Assembly (NCBI GenBank): GCA_949959185.1
Contig: CATLIX010000023.1
Coordinates: forward strand, 1-47,478
Reading direction: 5' to 3'
Length of the DNA: 47,478 bases
DNA from: an uncultured Eubacterium sp.
GTDB taxonomy: Bacteria > Bacillota > Clostridia > Lachnospirales > Lachnospiraceae
The notes below the pieces were generated by a model. That model was not told the origin of the DNA and did not search any database. It saw nothing but the letters and a program-made list of their open reading frames with translations. The position numbers were made by a program, and so were the translations under genes. This document shows, in pieces, positions 44,373-47,478 of the stretch (within the stretch, counting starts at the first letter, position 1; the number at the start of each line of letters is the position of its first letter).

Positions 44373-44989
44373 GAATGGGCTGTCAACTTTTTTTATACCA
44401 TATCAGAGAAAGGGGAGCCGGTTTATATTGACGAAATCCCTTATGAGGACTTCATCCTACTGGGGCAGACAGACATGGAGAAACGGTTTATGGATTTGGA
44501 CGGGCTGGAACAGCAGGAGCGCCTGAATGAAGATATGGAGTCGGGGCTGGAACTGGAATATGCCTTTGATACGGAAGATGGGGCAGACGGAGGCTTTGCG
44601 GCAGGAGGGGCGGAAACGTCAGGAAACCGGACGGCAGGGAACAGTGGGCAGCAGGGAAGTGGCGGGCTGCCGGAGGAATTTGTAATCGGGGATGGTGGTG
44701 GAACCGGAAAGCCGCAGGCAGCAGACGGGACAGGAGGGCAGAAACCGCCTGTGCCGGGAGGAACCGGGCAAACAGAGGCAGTGGCAGAAAAATACCATCC
44801 ACAGACAGGAGGGGTAAAGCAGAGGATTCCATTTCCTACCGTCTGTTCCACTGGAAATTCAGCGTGGAGCAGAAAGAAGAAGTCAAGCGTGCAATGGCGG
44901 TCCGTGTGCCGAAAGAAGTCATACTGTCCTATTTTTATCCGGAAACTTCGGTGGTACGGATGATGGAGATACGCAGGCGGTATGAATAA
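44373..44989 (+). pseudogene. Frameshifted gene, probably from a conjugative element
   Basis: The first frame (from 44373) reads YTISEKGEPVYIDEIPYEDF and LLGQTDMEKRFMDLDGLEQQ, then a Gly- and Ala-rich linker, and runs out at 44963. From 44819 a different frame carries a well-formed C-terminal end: EDSISYRLFHWKFSVEQ, KEEVKRAMAVRVPKEVILSY, FYPETSVVRMMEIRRRYE and a stop at 44987-44989. A frameshift near 44780-44825 separates them. The 5' end is also cut. I associate the C-terminal pattern with cargo genes of gut conjugative elements but cannot name a family. Confidence 0.5.
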
Positions 44990-44998
44990 AATACTTTG

Positions 44999-45027
44999 TT
45001 GTGCTTCCCGGCAAAAATAGTTATAAT
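44999..45027 (+). promoter_or_regulatory. Promoter of the HipA-like kinase operon
   Basis: TTGTGC (44999-45004), a 17-base spacer and a perfect TATAAT (45022-45027). Confidence 0.6.
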
Positions 45028-45055
45028 GAGAAGTAGAAAAAGTAAAGTTCATGTG

Positions 45056-45077
45056 GGAATGGGTGCTGTCCCATTCC
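45056..45077 (+). promoter_or_regulatory. Leader hairpin before the HipA-like gene
   Basis: GGAATGGG (45056-45063) pairs with CCCATTCC (45070-45077) around six bases, 24 bases before the start codon, in the untranslated leader. Confidence 0.5.
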
Positions 45078-45101
45078 TGCTGGAAATATGAGGTGGTAAT
45101 A

Positions 45102-46067
45102 ATGCAGATGGTTGATTTTAACCGTTATGGGCAGAACCAGAGAATGTATGGCGGTACAGCAGGAAGAAAGATGGGTATTGTTTATGAGGGAAAGAACTAT
45201 ATTTTGAAATTTCCGGGAAATTTGAAAGAGCAGCAGATGAAAAATATACAGCTCAGCTATTCCAACAGCCCCGTCTGTGAATATATTGGTTCACAAATAT
45301 ATAGGCTTCTGGGCTTTTCGGTGCATGATACGGTGTTAGGTTTCAGGAATAAAAAGACGGTTGTGGCATGTGGGGATTTTTTGGAGGATGGCGACAGGCT
45401 GTATGAATTTGACAAGATAAAGGTAACATTCGACCCGCCGTTTTTAGATTCCAAAGGGAATGAAACAAACGGTACCGGACTGGATTTGTATGAAATACTG
45501 ATGACAATACAGGAACATCCATTCCTAAAAGGCGTGGATGGCGTGCAGGAACATTTCTGGAATATGTTTGTGGTGGATGCACTGATTGGGAATACGGACC
45601 GTAATAACAGTAACTGGGGTGTTATCGTCAGGGAGGATGGTACAAAGGAACTGGCACCCGTTTATGATAATGGGAACTGCCTGAATTCGAAATGGGATGA
45701 TGAAAAAATGCAGGCGGTTTTATCGGATGAAAAGCGTCTGGCGGCAGAGTCTTTCTCAGCGAGAAGATGTATCTTTGAATTGGGCGGAGACAGGCTGAAT
45801 CCGTACCATCTGATAGAGAGGATGGAATATGAGGGCTGTAATGAAGCGGTAAGAAATATTACACCGAAAATGGCACGTGCATTGCCGGAGATAGAAAAAA
45901 TGGTTTCCGGGATTCCGGTGCTGACTGACATACAAAAGAAATTTTATCTGGCGGTTATGGAAGAACGGTATGAGAAAGTCTTTGAGCCGGCATGCCGGAA
46001 GATCATGGGGCAGCAGATGGCAGAGGAAAGGCAGACGGAAGTTGGACAGGAAAGAAGGTGCAGGTAG
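45102..46067 (+). CDS. HipA/CtkA-like protein kinase
   Basis: This 321-residue protein has the HipA-type kinase pattern. There is a glycine-rich YGGTAGRKMGI (16-26), a lysine in YILKFPG (K36), PVCEYIGSQIYRLLGF, the catalytic loop DALIGNTDRNNSNWG (159-173; D166 and N171 as candidate catalytic and metal residues) and DNGN (189-192). The loop departs from the classical HipA sequence and is closer to CtkA-like members. GAGGTGG precedes the ATG at 45102; an in-frame ATG at 45051 lies before the leader hairpin. A 71-codon gene begins at the base after its stop. Confidence 0.75.
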   Translation: MQMVDFNRYGQNQRMYGGTAGRKMGIVYEGKNYILKFPGNLKEQQMKNIQLSYSNSPVCEYIGSQIYRLLGFSVHDTVLGFRNKKTVVACGDFLEDGDRLYEFDKIKVTFDPPFLDSKGNETNGTGLDLYEILMTIQEHPFLKGVDGVQEHFWNMFVVDALIGNTDRNNSNWGVIVREDGTKELAPVYDNGNCLNSKWDDEKMQAVLSDEKRLAAESFSARRCIFELGGDRLNPYHLIERMEYEGCNEAVRNITPKMARALPEIEKMVSGIPVLTDIQKKFYLAVMEERYEKVFEPACRKIMGQQMAEERQTEVGQERRCR

Positions 46068-46283
46068 ATGTTTATTGACGAGGCGGTAGATTTGCGGGAA
46101 GATTTGCCGGAAAGGCTGCAGCGTGACTTTGCGGAACTGCGGAAATATTACGATGCGGGCGACTGGTTCAATTTTGATATTTTCTTTGAGGGAGTTGAGG
46201 CAACCGTCAAGGGATATTATCTGGCAGGGAAAATCAGCCGGGCAGATTTGGACTGTATTTTTCGGAAATATGGGATTTTGTAA
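46068..46283 (+). CDS. Small partner protein of the HipA-like kinase
   Basis: This 71-residue protein, starting MFIDEAVDLREDLPERLQRD, begins immediately after the kinase stop codon, with AAGGTGCAGG before it. It is helical, acidic and rich in aromatic residues (YYDAGDWFNFDIFFEGVEATV). There is no DNA-binding motif like that of HipB. The tight coupling suggests a partner or antidote for the kinase, but it may be an unrelated cargo protein. No known family is recognised. Confidence 0.65.
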   Translation: MFIDEAVDLREDLPERLQRDFAELRKYYDAGDWFNFDIFFEGVEATVKGYYLAGKISRADLDCIFRKYGIL

Positions 46284-46299
46284 TTCAGGACATGAGGAG

Positions 46300-46641
46300 A
46301 TGATTCAGGTGGCTATCACGGTCAATATTTATTATAGTGGCGTGAATGGAAATGCAGTTAAATTTGCGGAAGAAATGGTTTCAAGCGGCATTGTCAGCGA
46401 CATTCGTGCGGAAGATGGGAACATGGGGTATGAATATTTTTTCCCTATGGATGATAAGGAGACGGTGCTTTTAATCGACAGTTGGAATGACCAGCATTCC
46501 TTAGATGTCCACCATGCTTCCCCCATGATGGCAAAGATTACGGAACTTCGGGAAAAGTATGGCCTGCATATGAGGGTGGAACGGTATGTATCTGATGAAA
46601 GCGGAGTTCCGGCAGCGGATATGGCATTTATCAGGGAATAA
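46300..46641 (+). CDS. ABM-type monooxygenase (putative quinol monooxygenase)
   Basis: This 113-residue protein starts MIQVAITVNIYYSGVNGNAV. It has the antibiotic biosynthesis monooxygenase fold pattern (FFPMDDKETVLLIDSWNDQHSLDVHHASPMMAKI). Relatives such as YgiN oxidise small quinols or act in heme or redox handling. The ATG at 46300 has AGGA nine bases away; upstream codons in the same frame overlap the small partner gene and lack a site. It is the third gene of the kinase operon. Confidence 0.75.
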   Translation: MIQVAITVNIYYSGVNGNAVKFAEEMVSSGIVSDIRAEDGNMGYEYFFPMDDKETVLLIDSWNDQHSLDVHHASPMMAKITELREKYGLHMRVERYVSDESGVPAADMAFIRE

Positions 46642-46667
46642 GGACGAAATAATCCGGAGGTGCAGCA

Positions 46668-47261
46668 GTGAAGAAAATTCTTATAGTGCAGGGTGGCGGC
46701 AGGGCTAATGGGAATACGGCACAGCTTGTCAGCTATTTTGTAAAAGGGGCAGAGGAAGGCGGGCATTCGGTTGAGGTGGTATCACTGGTAAAAAATGAAG
46801 TCAAAGGGTGTCTTGGCTGCAATGCCTGCCGCTATGGGAAACCATGTGTGCAGAAAGACGCATTTAACGGTATTGTTCCCCAAATAAAAGATGCAGACTG
46901 TATCGTTTTTGCCTCACCTTTGTATTTCTGGACGGTATCATCCCGGATAAAGGCCTTCATTGAAAGGTTTTACTGTATCGCAGAGGAAGATTCCAACCCG
47001 CCATTGGGCAGGTATGAAAAATATCCGGTTAAGGACTGTGCGCTGCTTGTGACTTCGGCAGATGATTTCTTCTGGACCTTTGAGCAGGCGGTTTCCTATT
47101 ACCAGTTTACGATGGTAAATTATATTGGATTCCATGACAGGGGGATGGTGCTTGCCGGGGGATGCGGGGATACGAACGGCAAGCCGCAGATTGATAAGAC
47201 AGCCCACTTGCAGGCGGCGTATGAATTTGTGAATAATCCCCGAAAAAATAAAGGAATATGA
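46668..47261 (+). CDS. Flavodoxin-fold NAD(P)H-dependent reductase
   Basis: This 197-residue protein begins MKKILIVQGGGRANGNTAQL, the FMN phosphate-binding loop, followed by CLGCNACRYGKPCVQKDAF (a cysteine cluster typical of iron-sulfur flavoproteins) and DCIVFASPLYFWTVSSRIKAFIER. It probably reduces quinones or small electrophiles. CCGGAGGTGC precedes the ATG. The last codons overlap a sigma-like gene fragment read from the other strand, so its true C-terminus may have been altered. Confidence 0.85.
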   Translation: MKKILIVQGGGRANGNTAQLVSYFVKGAEEGGHSVEVVSLVKNEVKGCLGCNACRYGKPCVQKDAFNGIVPQIKDADCIVFASPLYFWTVSSRIKAFIERFYCIAEEDSNPPLGRYEKYPVKDCALLVTSADDFFWTFEQAVSYYQFTMVNYIGFHDRGMVLAGGCGDTNGKPQIDKTAHLQAAYEFVNNPRKNKGI

Positions 47262-47478
47262 TTTCCCGGTTTCTCTCCGGCAGGGATAACAGGGCGGCTG
47301 CAAGCTCCCCATTGGTGAGGATAACTGTTTGACCGCATATCGTTATGGGGTATTCTTCATAAGGTGCTTCAAAATATTCGTCTGTTGTACCTAAAGGGTA
47401 AAATTTTTCTTCTGTGAGGTATTCAAGGGATATTTCTTTTTGCCGCCGTCTGCTCCTGTCACGCCATGCGTTGAGTGC
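47242..47478 (-). pseudogene. 3'-truncated sigma-70-like factor gene of conjugative-element type, running off the window
   Basis: On the minus strand, 79 codons are readable: RDRSRRRQKEISLEYLTEEK, FYPLGTTDEYFEAPYEEYP, GQTVILTNGELAAALLSLPE and RNREIIFLYFF. This resembles the small sigma-70-like factors of conjugative elements just before their region 4 helix-turn-helix. After FLYFF the frame turns into sequence antisense to the reductase gene and stops at 47107-47109. The DNA-binding part is therefore missing. The 5' part lies beyond the window. Confidence 0.5.

Overview
The window looks like a chromosomal segment of a Gram-positive anaerobe of the class Clostridia, most likely family Lachnospiraceae. 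The evidence is gene content and order: Rex, an ABC-F protein, bifunctional NnrE/NnrD, alr followed by mazF, AddAB, GlgA and a TepA-like ClpP homologue. Strong AGGAGG ribosome-binding sites, TTGACA/TATAAT promoters and a CIRCE element upstream of htpG point the same way. No rRNA or tRNA gene, CRISPR array or complete insertion sequence was seen. The family-level assignment is inference.

Bases 1-833 hold the 5'-truncated end of an unknown minus-strand gene and a strongly structured non-coding stretch. Bases 834-10971 are a dense housekeeping block: eukaryotic-type isocitrate dehydrogenase (icd), an ABC-F ATPase, Rex, a coiled-coil protein, NAD(P)HX repair, alanine racemase, an apparently antitoxin-less MazF/EndoA, a CNNM/CorC-type CBS membrane protein and YebC. 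After yebC comes a tandem array of three units (period 73-75 bp) carrying variable hairpins. A chemotaxis receptor, MetY and GlgA follow. Bases 16264-24545 carry a TepA-like ClpP homologue, a small protein and the addB-addA recombination nuclease pair. Bases 24620-29656 carry an acetyltransferase, a zinc-ribbon membrane protein behind a structured leader, Maf, a small acidic protein, a COG2509-type flavoprotein and a PpiC-type lipoprotein. On the minus strand lie a PAS-GGDEF-EAL phosphodiesterase and htpG. Then come a membrane phosphoesterase, an orphan GHKL sensor and a MATE exporter.

From about 38.0 kb the character becomes accessory. A Septu-type anti-phage pair (PtuA ATPase and PtuB HNH nuclease) overlaps a WYL regulator. 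Two GyrI-like effector-binding proteins follow, one fused to DUF3795. Next are a GNAT-DUF3788 fusion, a miniature pyrophosphatase-like protein, another GNAT and a series of decayed genes: a carbamoyltransferase fragment, a GNAT N-terminal fragment and a frameshifted gene that may come from a conjugative element. The right end has a four-gene operon with a HipA/CtkA-like kinase, a 71-residue partner, an ABM-type monooxygenase and a flavodoxin-fold reductase. It meets a sigma-factor-like gene truncated at its 3' end on the opposite strand. The 38-47.5 kb stretch therefore reads as an integration and decay hot spot holding defence and stress modules.

All function calls come from reading motifs; no database search was run.
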